From: Bacteroidota bacterium
GTDB taxonomy: Bacteria; Bacteroidota; Rhodothermia; Rhodothermales; UBA10348
Direction of reading: 5' to 3'
DNA: 48,679 nucleotides
Assembly (NCBI GenBank): GCA_029262775.1
Contig: JAJCYR010000017.1
Span: 1 to 48,679, forward strand
A program made the position numbers and the translations under genes. Shown one piece after another: positions 18,552 to 26,993 of this stretch; the stretch's first letter is position 1; each line of letters begins with the position of its first letter. The notes under the pieces were generated by a model. That model did not search any database, was not told the DNA's origin, and saw only the letters and a program-made list of their open reading frames with translations.

Positions 18552-19982
18552 TTATAACAGCATGGTCAGTGGATCTTCCAGGTAGCCCCGAACGGCCGTG
18601 AGGAACTCCGAGCCCGTGGCGCCGTCGACGACGCGGTGATCGCACGAGAGCGTGACCTTCATCTGCTTGCCGGGCACAACCTGTCCGCCGCGCACGACGG
18701 GCGTATCGCGAATGGCACCGATGGCCAGTATGCACGCATTGGGCGGGTTGATGATGGCCGTAAACTCATCGATCCCGAACATGCCGAGATTCGATGTCGA
18801 AAACGTCGATCCGCTCCAGTCATCCGGCTGCAGTTCGCGATTTCGTGCTTTTGCGGCCAATTCACGTGTTTCGGAGCTGATTTCGCCGAGGCCCTTGCGG
18901 TCGGCATTCCGAATGACCGGCGTGAGGAGTCCCTCGTCGACCGCCACGGCAATGGCCACATGAACGTCGTGGTGGAGGTGGACTTCGCCTTTGTCCTCGA
19001 CCCAGGACGCATTGACCCATGGATGCCTGCGCAGCGCCAGGGCGCACGCCTTCGTGACCAGGTCATTGAACGACACCTTCGGACCGTCCTGCGCCGCGCT
19101 CGCTTCGTTGATCTGCGCCCGGAACGAGACCGCCTTCGACATGTCGATATCTGCCGTGAGGTAGAAGTGCGGACTCGTGAACTTGCTCTCGGCCAGTCGG
19201 CGTGCAATGGTCTTGCGCATCTGCGAGATCCCCACCACTTCGTGCGTGCCGCCAGCAGGCGCGGCACCGGGAGCCCCTGCGGCAGGCCGCGGCGTCTTGG
19301 CAGTGCGGCCCGGTTGGGCACCCCCCACCGGCGCCCGGTCTGCGGCACTGGACGCTGCGCTCTCTTCTTTCGCGGCCGGAACGCCCTCGCTGCGCGCCGA
19401 CTCAATGTCCCGCTTCACGATACGACCTTCCGGCCCGCTTCCCGTGAGCGCGGCGAGGTCAATCCCGTGCTCTTCGGCCAGTTTTTTGGCGAGCGGCGAC
19501 GCTTTGATCCGGCCGCCGTCGGTGGTGGTGGCCGCAGCTGCAGGGGCGCTGCCGGCGGAATCACTGCCTGCGGCCGCATCCTGCGAATCCGAATCCTGCG
19601 AATCTGAACCCTCTGCATCCGCGGCCGCATCCTCTGCATCCGAATCCTGCGAACCCGCATCCTCTGCATCCGAATCCGACGGCGTCGTCGCGCCCGATTC
19701 CGAACCCCCGTCGTACGATGCCAGAAGGTCCGAAATGTCCTCCCCCTCCTCGCCGAGCACGGCAATCAGCCCGCCAATGGGTACTTCCGCGCCTTCTTCG
19801 ATGACGCGCCTCAGCAGCACGCCGTCGTCGTAGACTTCAAGGTCCATCGTGGCCTTGTCGGTTTCCACTTGGGCAATCACGTCTCCGGCCGAGACCGCAT
19901 CCCCTTCTTCTGCGAGCCATGAAACCACAACACCCACTTCCATGGTGTCACTCATTTTCGGCATTTCAACAGGAATAGCCAT
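18552..19982 (-). CDS. pdhC: Pyruvate dehydrogenase complex E2, dihydrolipoamide acetyltransferase
   Basis: E2 accepts the acetyl group from E1 on a lipoyl lysine and passes it to CoA. Residues 1-80 are one lipoyl domain, with the lipoylated lysine at about 43 in VETDKATMDLEV. An acidic Ser/Asp/Glu/Ala linker follows (about 93-150). Then comes the peripheral subunit-binding domain (about 159-196, ASPLAKKLAEEHGID, GSGPEGRIVKRDI). An Ala/Pro linker precedes the catalytic core from about 248, with the active-site motif HRVVDG (His449, Asp453) near the C-terminus. The order pdhA-pdhB-pdhC and the E1 partners make the pyruvate complex far likelier than the 2-oxoglutarate or branched-chain complex, though the latter cannot be excluded by sequence alone. 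No E3 gene is in the window. Symbols aceF or pdhC are both used for this protein. Confidence 0.95.
   Translation of the reverse strand: MAIPVEMPKMSDTMEVGVVVSWLAEEGDAVSAGDVIAQVETDKATMDLEVYDDGVLLRRVIEEGAEVPIGGLIAVLGEEGEDISDLLASYDGGSESGATTPSDSDAEDAGSQDSDAEDAAADAEGSDSQDSDSQDAAAGSDSAGSAPAAAATTTDGGRIKASPLAKKLAEEHGIDLAALTGSGPEGRIVKRDIESARSEGVPAAKEESAASSAADRAPVGGAQPGRTAKTPRPAAGAPGAAPAGGTHEVVGISQMRKTIARRLAESKFTSPHFYLTADIDMSKAVSFRAQINEASAAQDGPKVSFNDLVTKACALALRRHPWVNASWVEDKGEVHLHHDVHVAIAVAVDEGLLTPVIRNADRKGLGEISSETRELAAKARNRELQPDDWSGSTFSTSNLGMFGIDEFTAIINPPNACILAIGAIRDTPVVRGGQVVPGKQMKVTLSCDHRVVDGATGSEFLTAVRGYLEDPLTMLL
19573..19680. repeat. Imperfect short repeats encoding the acidic E2 linker
   Basis: Repeated words such as CCTCTGCATCCGAATCCTGCG recur in slightly varied form and encode alternating Ser-Asp/Glu-Ala-Asp. 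The array stays in frame. It builds the flexible linker between the lipoyl and subunit-binding domains and probably varies in length between strains. Confidence 0.65.
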
Positions 19983-20025
19983 AATCGTTCAGTTCAGGGT
20001 TGATTTGGTCGACATCCGCGCGGGA

Positions 20026-21009
20026 TCAGCCGACGTACATGACACGCTTGCAGGCTTCATACGCATCGTCTTCCTGCGGCATATAGTAGTCAATCAGGTT
20101 CTTGGCGTACGGGGCGGGCACGTCTTTGGCAGTAATACGTGCGATGGGCGCGTCCAGCCAATCGAAGGCGCGCTCCTGGATCTGGAACGCGATCTCGGAC
20201 GAAATGCTCGCAAACGGGTTGCTCTCGTCAATGATGACGCACCGGTTCGTTTTTTTGATCGATTCGACGACCGTGTCGATATCGAACGGCCGGATGGTGC
20301 GCGGGTCAATGACTTCGGCGCCATAGCCGTCTTCCTTGAGACGATCGGCAACCTTCAGAGCAGTCCAGTACATCTTACCGTGCGCCACGATGGTCACGTC
20401 TTCGCCCTCACGGGCCACATGGGCCTTTCCGAGCGGGAGCACGTAGTCCTCTTCGTCCGACACCTCGCCCTTGAGGCCGTACATGACCTCGCTTTCCATG
20501 AAAACCACCGGGTTTTCGTCCCGGATACATGCTTTCAAAAGGCCCTTGGCATCGTTCGGGTTGGACGGGCAGACCACCTTGAGCCCGGGGACGGTGGCGT
20601 AAATGGATTCCGTACTGGTGTTGTGCGTAGCGCCGAGCTGGCCAGCCGCGCCGTTCGGACCGCGAAATACAATCGGAATCTTGAACTGACCACCAGACAT
20701 GTAGCGGATCTTGGCCGCATTGTTGATGATCTGGTCAATGGCCACGAACGAGAAATTGAACGTCATGAACTCGACAATGGGCCGCAGGCCGTTCATGGCC
20801 GCGCCAATCCCGAGCCCGGCAAAACCATTCTCTGAAATCGGTGTATCGATGATGCGTTTGGCGCCGAATTGCTCCAGCATGCCCTCAGACACCTTGTAGG
20901 CTCCGTTGTATTCGGCGACTTCCTCGCCAATCAGGAAAATGCGGTCGTCCCGCTCCATCTCCTCGACCATCGCGGCGCGGATGGCTTCTCTGAACTGTAG
21001 TTCTGCCAT
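20026..21009 (-). CDS. pdhB: Pyruvate dehydrogenase E1 component, beta subunit
   Basis: The 327-residue length is standard for E1 beta. Family hallmarks are the start AELQFREAIRAAMVEEMERD, IGEEVAEYNGAYKVSEGM, the region DTPISENGFAGLGIGAAMNG, and the C-terminal transketolase half with EVIDPRTIRPFD and DESNPFASISSEIA. E1 is an alpha2beta2 thiamine-diphosphate enzyme that decarboxylates pyruvate; beta supplies half of the ThDP pocket, including the conserved Glu in the N-terminal IGEEVAEYNG block. The gene starts 30 bp after pdhA and ends 43 bp before pdhC, an operon arrangement. Confidence 0.95.
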   Translation of the reverse strand: MAELQFREAIRAAMVEEMERDDRIFLIGEEVAEYNGAYKVSEGMLEQFGAKRIIDTPISENGFAGLGIGAAMNGLRPIVEFMTFNFSFVAIDQIINNAAKIRYMSGGQFKIPIVFRGPNGAAGQLGATHNTSTESIYATVPGLKVVCPSNPNDAKGLLKACIRDENPVVFMESEVMYGLKGEVSDEEDYVLPLGKAHVAREGEDVTIVAHGKMYWTALKVADRLKEDGYGAEVIDPRTIRPFDIDTVVESIKKTNRCVIIDESNPFASISSEIAFQIQERAFDWLDAPIARITAKDVPAPYAKNLIDYYMPQEDDAYEACKRVMYVG

Positions 21010-21039
21010 GGGTATTCTGCTTGTAATCAGGTTCGGGAA

Positions 21040-22197
21040 TCAGGCGAGGTAGGGGTAGTCGTCCTCCTCGTACACGTCTTCGTAGATCGCGGAGAGGTCC
21101 GGGAACGGACTGTTGTCCGCAAATTCGACGGAATCGAGTACCTCCTGCTTGACCTCGTCGTCCATGGCATCGAGCGTGTCGGCCGATGAAATGCCGTTGT
21201 CAATGATGTACTTCTTGAGGCGGATAATCGGATCTTCGTTCTGTTTGGCCTCCAGCTCTTCCTTCGTGCGGTACTTCTGGGGGTCCGACATGGAATGGCC
21301 CCGGTAACGATAGGTCCGGATTTCGAGCATGCTCGGCTTGCCTTCGCGCGCCAATTTCACGTGGTCCTGCATGGCCTTCGTAACGGCAAACACGTCCATC
21401 CCATCCACAAGCGCCGCCGTCATGTCGTAGCCAGCGGCGTGGTGCGTGAACTCGGTCTCAGCGAATGCGCGGTGAACGGCCGTTCCCATGGCATACTGGT
21501 TGTTTTCAACCACGAGAATCGCCGGCAGGTCGTACAGCGATGCCAGGTTCGATGCCTCGTGGATAGCGCCCTGACCCACGGCGCCATCGCCAAAGAACGA
21601 GATGCTCACGCCGCCATCTTCCTTGTACTTGTGCGCGAATGCAATGCCGACGCCCACCGGAACGTGCGCGCCTACAATACCATGTCCCCCGAAAAAGCCG
21701 TGCTTCTTCGAGAAATAGTGCATGGAGCCGCCTTTGCCGCGCGAACTGCCGTCAACGCGGCCAAAAAGCTCCGCCATGCATTCGTTGGCCGTCATGCCGA
21801 GCGCCAGGCCGTGCCCGTGGTCCCGGTAGGCGGTGATCACGGAATCCTCACCGATATTGATGGCCGTCGCCGTACCGGTCGATATGGCTTCCTGCCCAAT
21901 GTAAAGGTGCAGGAATCCGGCGATTTTCTGTTTTCCGTACATCTGCGCGGCGCGCTCTTCAAAGCGGCGCTGCAGCAACATATTGCGATACATGGACATC
22001 ACCGTGTCCTCGTCCACATTCACGTCCTTATGACTGTATGCGCCAGCGGCGTACACAGGAAACGTGATATCGATCTTGATTTCCGCAGGAAGATCGTTCG
22101 GATTCCTGGTCCCGGTCTTTGTCCCGGTTTTCGTACCGGTTTTCGTACCGTTCCGGGTCGATGCGGCGGTTTTGCGGGCTTGTTTGGCCATGAGCAT
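21040..22197 (-). CDS. pdhA: Pyruvate dehydrogenase E1 component, alpha subunit
   Basis: The 385-residue protein carries the ThDP-binding motif, GDGAVGQGAIHEASNLA at about 203 through ENNQ at about 231-234. It also has the substrate-entry region YRDHGHGLALG and the phosphorylation-loop-like RTYRYRGHSMSDP. It is the first gene of pdhABC plus the phosphoesterase. The first 35 residues are an unusual basic, low-complexity extension (Lys/Thr/Gly repeats) absent from typical family members. The first ATG (22197) and a second at codon 3 are both possible starts; no Shine-Dalgarno sequence distinguishes them. The promoter must lie in the 230-bp divergent gap shared with the sigma-factor gene. Confidence 0.95.
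   Translation of the reverse strand: MLMAKQARKTAASTRNGTKTGTKTGTKTGTRNPNDLPAEIKIDITFPVYAAGAYSHKDVNVDEDTVMSMYRNMLLQRRFEERAAQMYGKQKIAGFLHLYIGQEAISTGTATAINIGEDSVITAYRDHGHGLALGMTANECMAELFGRVDGSSRGKGGSMHYFSKKHGFFGGHGIVGAHVPVGVGIAFAHKYKEDGGVSISFFGDGAVGQGAIHEASNLASLYDLPAILVVENNQYAMGTAVHRAFAETEFTHHAAGYDMTAALVDGMDVFAVTKAMQDHVKLAREGKPSMLEIRTYRYRGHSMSDPQKYRTKEELEAKQNEDPIIRLKKYIIDNGISSADTLDAMDDEVKQEVLDSVEFADNSPFPDLSAIYEDVYEEDDYPYLA
22108..22149. repeat. 12-bp tandem repeat in the 5' end of pdhA
   Basis: About 3.5 copies of the 12-bp unit GGTACGAAAACC (minus-strand sense) encode Gly-Thr-Lys-Thr repeats. Two copies are identical and the others differ at synonymous or near-synonymous positions. Because the unit is a multiple of 3, copy-number change would leave the frame intact. 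Confidence 0.75.
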
Positions 22198-22284
22198 GGG
22201 GGATCGTTACATGGATAGCAAAGGATAATACGACCCGGGCGCGATACATGCGACGGCGTTAACCAAGTCTTTACGTTAGTTGTA

Positions 22285-22296
22285 ATGACATGTCAT
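22285..22296. promoter_or_regulatory. Candidate operator palindrome in the pdhA / sigma-factor divergent gap
   Basis: ATGACATGTCAT is a perfect 12-bp palindrome about 90 bp from the pdhA start and 130 bp from the sigma-factor start. It sits in A+T-rich DNA (TTGTAATGACATGTCATG). Its size and placement suit a dimeric regulator. No regulator can be named and a chance palindrome is possible. Confidence 0.3.
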
Positions 22297-22427
22297 GTTA
22301 TATGGGATGCAATTACGACATTCCGCTCTGATGTTGCGGAGAAAAAGCAGCCGTCACTCCTGACCGGAACGCCGGGCATGGGTGGTCGTTCGGGGAGTGT
22401 AATTCATCCTATTGTAACATCTCCCGA

Positions 22428-23018
22428 ATGCCTGCTACTCAATCCGTACTTGATGTAGAAGCCCTGCTTGGCGGAAGCAAGCGGGAATTCGAAAGGCTGG
22501 TTGTCCAGGAGTCGCCCCGCCTGTTTCGGGTCATCGTACGAATGGTGGGCGATGACGACGAGGCGCGCTCCATCATGCAGGAAACGTTCCTGCAGGCCTA
22601 CCTGCGCCTTGATACTTTCAGACGTGAATCGAAGCTGACCACATGGCTCTACGCGATCGGCATAAACCAGGCGCGCGCTGCATTGCGCAAGGCCAAACGG
22701 ACCAGTTCGCTGGACGACCAGGACGTGGAGCGCATGCAACCTACCTTCTCGAAAGGTATGTTCACCGGCTCGGCCGACGCCTGGTCGCCGCTGCAGATGG
22801 CCGAACTCTCGGAGCGGAAACGTCTCGTGCACGATGCCATTGCGAAACTGCCTCCCGACTACAAGGAGGTGGTGATCATGCGTGACATCGAACAGCTTTC
22901 AACCGACGAAGTAGCCGAGGCACTCAACATCAGCAACGGTGCCGTGCGGGTTCGCCTGCACCGTGCACGCCAGACACTCAGAGAATTATTGGATTCGCAC
23001 ATCAGGGAACGAGCATGA
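22428..23018 (+). CDS. ECF-type RNA polymerase sigma factor
   Basis: The 196-residue protein has sigma region 2 (about 18-85: FERLVVQESPRLFRVIVRMV, then EARSIMQETFLQAYLRLDTF and TTWLYAIGINQA). Region 4 lies at about 135-190, with IAKLPPDYKEVVIMRDIEQL and the helix-turn-helix STDEVAEALNISNGAVRVRL. It lacks regions 1 and 3, as ECF sigmas do, and resembles the RpoE-like group. Its stop overlaps the start of a zinc anti-sigma gene (ATGA), the usual sigma/anti-sigma pairing. No Shine-Dalgarno sequence precedes the ATG. I could not find an ECF-type autoregulatory promoter in the upstream gap. Confidence 0.93.
   Translation: MPATQSVLDVEALLGGSKREFERLVVQESPRLFRVIVRMVGDDDEARSIMQETFLQAYLRLDTFRRESKLTTWLYAIGINQARAALRKAKRTSSLDDQDVERMQPTFSKGMFTGSADAWSPLQMAELSERKRLVHDAIAKLPPDYKEVVIMRDIEQLSTDEVAEALNISNGAVRVRLHRARQTLRELLDSHIRERA
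23004..23008 (+). promoter_or_regulatory. Ribosome binding site of the anti-sigma gene
   Basis: AGGGA lies 6 nt before the ATG at 23015, inside the end of the sigma-factor gene. It supports the ATGA-overlap start rather than the in-frame ATG two codons later. Confidence 0.5.
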
Positions 23019-23296
23019 TAATGAAACGGTTCATGATGAAGCTCGCAGGTCTCCCTCCCTGCGAGCAGGTCAACAGCTTCCTTGCGCTGTACATGGATGA
23101 CGAACTGCCCGAAAAGGACCGCAGTGCATTTGAGCGGCATCTGCGCCGCTGCAAGGACTGTAGCGCCTACTTCCATCAATACAGGACGACCGTTGAGCTC
23201 GTCCGTCAGCAGCGCGAAAACGCTACCGCTCTTCCCGATGAACTGGTCGAACATACGTTGGCGTTTCTGCGTAGCAACGCGGCATACGTCGACTGA
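23015..23296 (+). CDS. Zinc-finger (zf-HC2) anti-sigma factor
   Basis: The 93-residue cytosolic protein has the ZAS/zf-HC2 signature: Cys16, then His42-x3-Cys46-x2-Cys49 (FERHLRRCKDCSAYF). This normally binds zinc and clamps the cognate ECF sigma. It begins inside the sigma stop codon (ATGA), so the two are translationally coupled. There is no membrane segment, so any signal is likely sensed in the cytoplasm, for instance redox through the Cys/His cluster; that is inference from other zinc anti-sigmas. The next gene appears to begin within this gene's own stop codon region. Confidence 0.9.
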   Translation: MIMKRFMMKLAGLPPCEQVNSFLALYMDDELPEKDRSAFERHLRRCKDCSAYFHQYRTTVELVRQQRENATALPDELVEHTLAFLRSNAAYVD

Positions 23297-24069
23297 GCGT
23301 CGGCGACCACTCCAAACACGCGCCAGATTCGACCCTGCGGGCACTCGTCGTCATACCCACATTCAACGAGGCCGAGAACATCACGGGCATTGTCCGTACC
23401 GTTCTTGCGCTCCCACCCCGCTTTGACGTGCTCGTCGTGGATGACGACAGTCCGGATGGAACCGGTGACCTGGTGGAGGGACTTGCGACGGAACTTGCAG
23501 GCGAACTGGGCGCCCGAATCCACCTGCTGCGGCGTACCGGAAAGTTCGGTCTCGGCACGGCATACCTTGAGGGATTCCGCTTTGCCCTTGAGCGCGGCTA
23601 TGAAGCCGTCTGCGAAATGGATGCCGACTGGTCGCATAACCCCGAAGACCTGCCCCGCCTGCTGGCGCCCGTTGCAGTCGGCGAGGCCGACGTGGTCATC
23701 GGATCGCGCTACATCGGTGGCGTACGCATCATGAACTGGCCGCTGAGTCGCCTCATTCTATCCTGGTCGGCGGGCGTCTACACACGCGCCATTACACGGA
23801 TTCCCGTACACGACGTCACGGCGGGCTTCAAATGCATACACCGGCGCGTGCTCGAGACCCTTGATCTCGGCCGGATCCGCTCCAATGGCTACTCCTTCCA
23901 GATCGAAGTCAACTACCGCGCGTGGACGGCTGGCTTTCGGCTCCAGGAAGTGCCCATCGTGTTTACCGAACGCACAGAGGGTACGTCCAAAATGAGCAAA
24001 GGCATTGTCCGCGAGGCGGCCTGGAAGGTGTGGGAGCTCCGGCTGCGGCATCTTTTCGGAAGGCTGTGA
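23293..24069 (+). CDS. Dpm1-like polyprenol-phosphate mannosyltransferase (GT2), apparent CTG start
   Basis: The protein transfers a hexose, typically mannose from GDP-mannose, to a polyprenyl phosphate. GT2 motifs are present: VIPTFNEAENI (20-30), VVDDDSPDGT (48-57), the acceptor/metal motif EMDADWSHNPEDLP, VIGSRYIGG, DVTAGFKCIHRRVL, and the C-terminal VPIVFTERTEGTSKMS. There is no C-terminal membrane domain, so it is a soluble Dpm1-type enzyme. The frame is open back to a TAG at 23272, but contains no ATG, GTG or TTG before GTG 23428. Starting at that GTG would delete the essential nucleotide-binding strand. CTG at 23293 overlaps the previous stop as CTGA and gives a 258-residue full-length enzyme. 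Alternatives are another non-canonical start, a frameshift fusion with the anti-sigma gene, or an assembly error. Confidence 0.85.
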   Translation: MSVGDHSKHAPDSTLRALVVIPTFNEAENITGIVRTVLALPPRFDVLVVDDDSPDGTGDLVEGLATELAGELGARIHLLRRTGKFGLGTAYLEGFRFALERGYEAVCEMDADWSHNPEDLPRLLAPVAVGEADVVIGSRYIGGVRIMNWPLSRLILSWSAGVYTRAITRIPVHDVTAGFKCIHRRVLETLDLGRIRSNGYSFQIEVNYRAWTAGFRLQEVPIVFTERTEGTSKMSKGIVREAAWKVWELRLRHLFGRL

Positions 24070-24078
24070 CGCAGCCCG

Positions 24079-24110
24079 ATCGTATCCTTCACCAATCGTA
24101 TACTTCACCA
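24079..24110. repeat. Two tandem 16-bp repeats upstream of icd
   Basis: ATCGTATCCTTCACCA is followed directly by ATCGTATACTTCACCA, 15 of 16 bases identical. They lie in the 102-bp gap between the glycosyltransferase stop and icd, about 62 bp before the icd start. Head-to-tail repeats here could bind a regulator. Confidence 0.7.
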
Positions 24111-24171
24111 GAAACTACTGCCACAAATTTTCACTGCACGGTAGTGTGAACTGCCCGAACCTGACCAGAAT

Positions 24172-25416
<1,245 letters not shown>

Positions 25417-25464
25417 GACCGGGCGCGGCGGGCGGTCGCGGATGGCGGGCGGTCCCGGCGCGGC

Positions 25465-26607
25465 TCAGGCCCTGCCTGCCACGTGGTCGAAGAGTGCGTC
25501 GTAGTGCCGGGCGTGCTCGCTCCACTCCAGATGCGCCGGGATTTCCCGGAGCGATGTGGCTGGGAGCGGCCGCTCGTCGCCTTTCAGGATGCTGGCCATA
25601 ATGGTAAAGAGCTCCTCCTCGTCCTTGTACAGCACGGGGGCGTGCAGGAGCGGCGCGTGAAGCGCCTCGGGAATCAGCTCGGGATAGGACAGCCGGTTCG
25701 GCAACAGAGGGTGGCATCCACAATAAATGGCCTCGAGCATCGAGATGCCGAAGAATTCGTGGATGGATGTCGATACAACGAGATCCGCCCGGTGCAGCAG
25801 CCGGGAGTATTCCTGGAAGTCTTCCGCATAGCCATAATGCAGGATGCGCTCTGCGTAGCGCTCGAACGCCTGCTCGAATTCCTTGGGCTGCTCCTCGAAG
25901 TGCTCGCCCGCCAGGATGAGACGGAATTGGTGTCCAGAATCGTCGAGCCGGTTCATGACGCGGAAAAACGCCTCCGGATTCTTGTCATACTCCCACCGCT
26001 GGTTCCACAGCACAATGGGCGGCTTCATGCCCGGACCCCATGCGTGCGCCGGATAGGACGATGCGTAGCGGTCATGCCCCTTCAAATCCAGACCAAGGTG
26101 AAGCACCGAGCACTTCGATCGGATGGCCTGTGCCGTGTTCAGATGGGTATAGTCGGGGAAAATGCGCAGCAACTTCGGCAGCGCCTCCATGAACTCATCG
26201 TGGTGAAACTGCGAGTTGAACACGATATGATCGGCGGCCAGACAAGACAGATAGTTGATGTAGCTGTACGTGTGGTCGCGCTTGGCATCGTCCTTGAGGG
26301 GATAGGTCAGCTGGTTTTCGTGCATGTACAGCACGACGGGAACGCCGGCGATCGTGGAGCGGGTCAGCGCCAGAAAAGCCGGCAGGTTGACCACGTTCGA
26401 TGCCAGAATGAGATCGGGCATCCAGCCGTCCGAAAGGTGGCGTTCCGTATGCTTGGCCAGCGTTACGGCCCCACCCTGCATGCGCCACTTCCAGAAACGT
26501 GATGACATGGTCACCGACTTGACATCATGACGCGACGTGTTGGTCAGACCATCCAGAAAAACCTTATGGCTGCCGCCGTACCACGGCTCGAGTGCCAGAA
26601 TCTTCAT
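25465..26607 (-). CDS. QTMAN/DUF3524-type glycosyltransferase (tRNA-queuosine mannosyltransferase-like)
   Basis: The N-terminal half carries the DUF3524/QTMAN pattern: LALEPWYGGSHKVFLDGL at the very start, then VVLYMHENQLTYP and VFNSQFHHDEF. The C-terminal half is GT4-like, with VLWNQRWEYDKNPEAFF, LILAGEHF and the nucleotide-sugar site STSIHEFFGISMLEAIYCGC. The length is 380 residues, with no signal or membrane segments. In vertebrates the family member GTDC1/QTMAN attaches mannose to queuosine at position 34 of tRNA-Asp. By analogy this bacterial protein may glycosylate queuosine in tRNA, but its sugar and acceptor are not known from sequence. It is the downstream gene of a pair with the small gene 19 bp before it. 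Confidence 0.85.
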   Translation of the reverse strand: MKILALEPWYGGSHKVFLDGLTNTSRHDVKSVTMSSRFWKWRMQGGAVTLAKHTERHLSDGWMPDLILASNVVNLPAFLALTRSTIAGVPVVLYMHENQLTYPLKDDAKRDHTYSYINYLSCLAADHIVFNSQFHHDEFMEALPKLLRIFPDYTHLNTAQAIRSKCSVLHLGLDLKGHDRYASSYPAHAWGPGMKPPIVLWNQRWEYDKNPEAFFRVMNRLDDSGHQFRLILAGEHFEEQPKEFEQAFERYAERILHYGYAEDFQEYSRLLHRADLVVSTSIHEFFGISMLEAIYCGCHPLLPNRLSYPELIPEALHAPLLHAPVLYKDEEELFTIMASILKGDERPLPATSLREIPAHLEWSEHARHYDALFDHVAGRA

Positions 26608-26626
26608 GAGTGCCTATACGTGGTTC

Positions 26627-26866
26627 TTACTTCCGGAGCGATTCCCGGAGGGCTTCCTCCTCTTCATCGAGCGCCGGCCGCACAATCGACACGCCGCGTA
26701 CCTGGAGATACTCCCTGAGCGCAGAATCGAGTACTTCTTCGGCCGAGATGAGCACCTCATCCCCAGGATTGAGCTCAATACTGCGCGAAGACATCTTGAT
26801 GGTCACGGAACGGGGATTGGTATTCTTGATCAACATTCCCTTCCGCTTGCGTGCTGCCGTATTCAT
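26627..26866 (-). CDS. Small uncharacterised protein, possible partner of the QTMAN-like gene
   Basis: The 79-residue product is not recognised. It has a basic N-terminus (NTAARKRKGMLIKNTN), a compact beta-rich core (PRSVTIKMSSRSIELNPGDE), then an acidic helix ending EEEEALRESLRK. The frame also runs back to a GTG at 26914, but ATG 26866 keeps clear of the divergent comF leader. It sits 19 bp upstream of the glycosyltransferase on the same strand, so co-transcription is likely. There is no signal peptide or metal motif. The function is open. Confidence 0.6.
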   Translation of the reverse strand: MNTAARKRKGMLIKNTNPRSVTIKMSSRSIELNPGDEVLISAEEVLDSALREYLQVRGVSIVRPALDEEEEALRESLRK

Positions 26867-26978
26867 GTCAGTGGTTGCCTGATTGTTGAGCCATGATACG
26901 GCAAAACGGGTCACGATTTCGCCCGCCGAGTGTCAATTGACGGTCAATGCTGGTGGTCATCATTGGCGGTCAATGCGA

Positions 26979-26985
26979 AGGGAGG
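26979..26985 (+). promoter_or_regulatory. Ribosome binding site of the comF-type gene
   Basis: AGGGAGG ends 8 nt before ATG 26994. This is a near-ideal Shine-Dalgarno sequence that fixes the start and rules out ATGs further upstream in the same frame. Confidence 0.65.
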
Positions 26986-26993
26986 CAGGCACT

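Noticed and set aside
26883..26993. In-frame upstream extension of the comF gene
   Set aside because: A strong Shine-Dalgarno 8 nt before ATG 26994 and overlap with the opposite small gene make the longer form unlikely.
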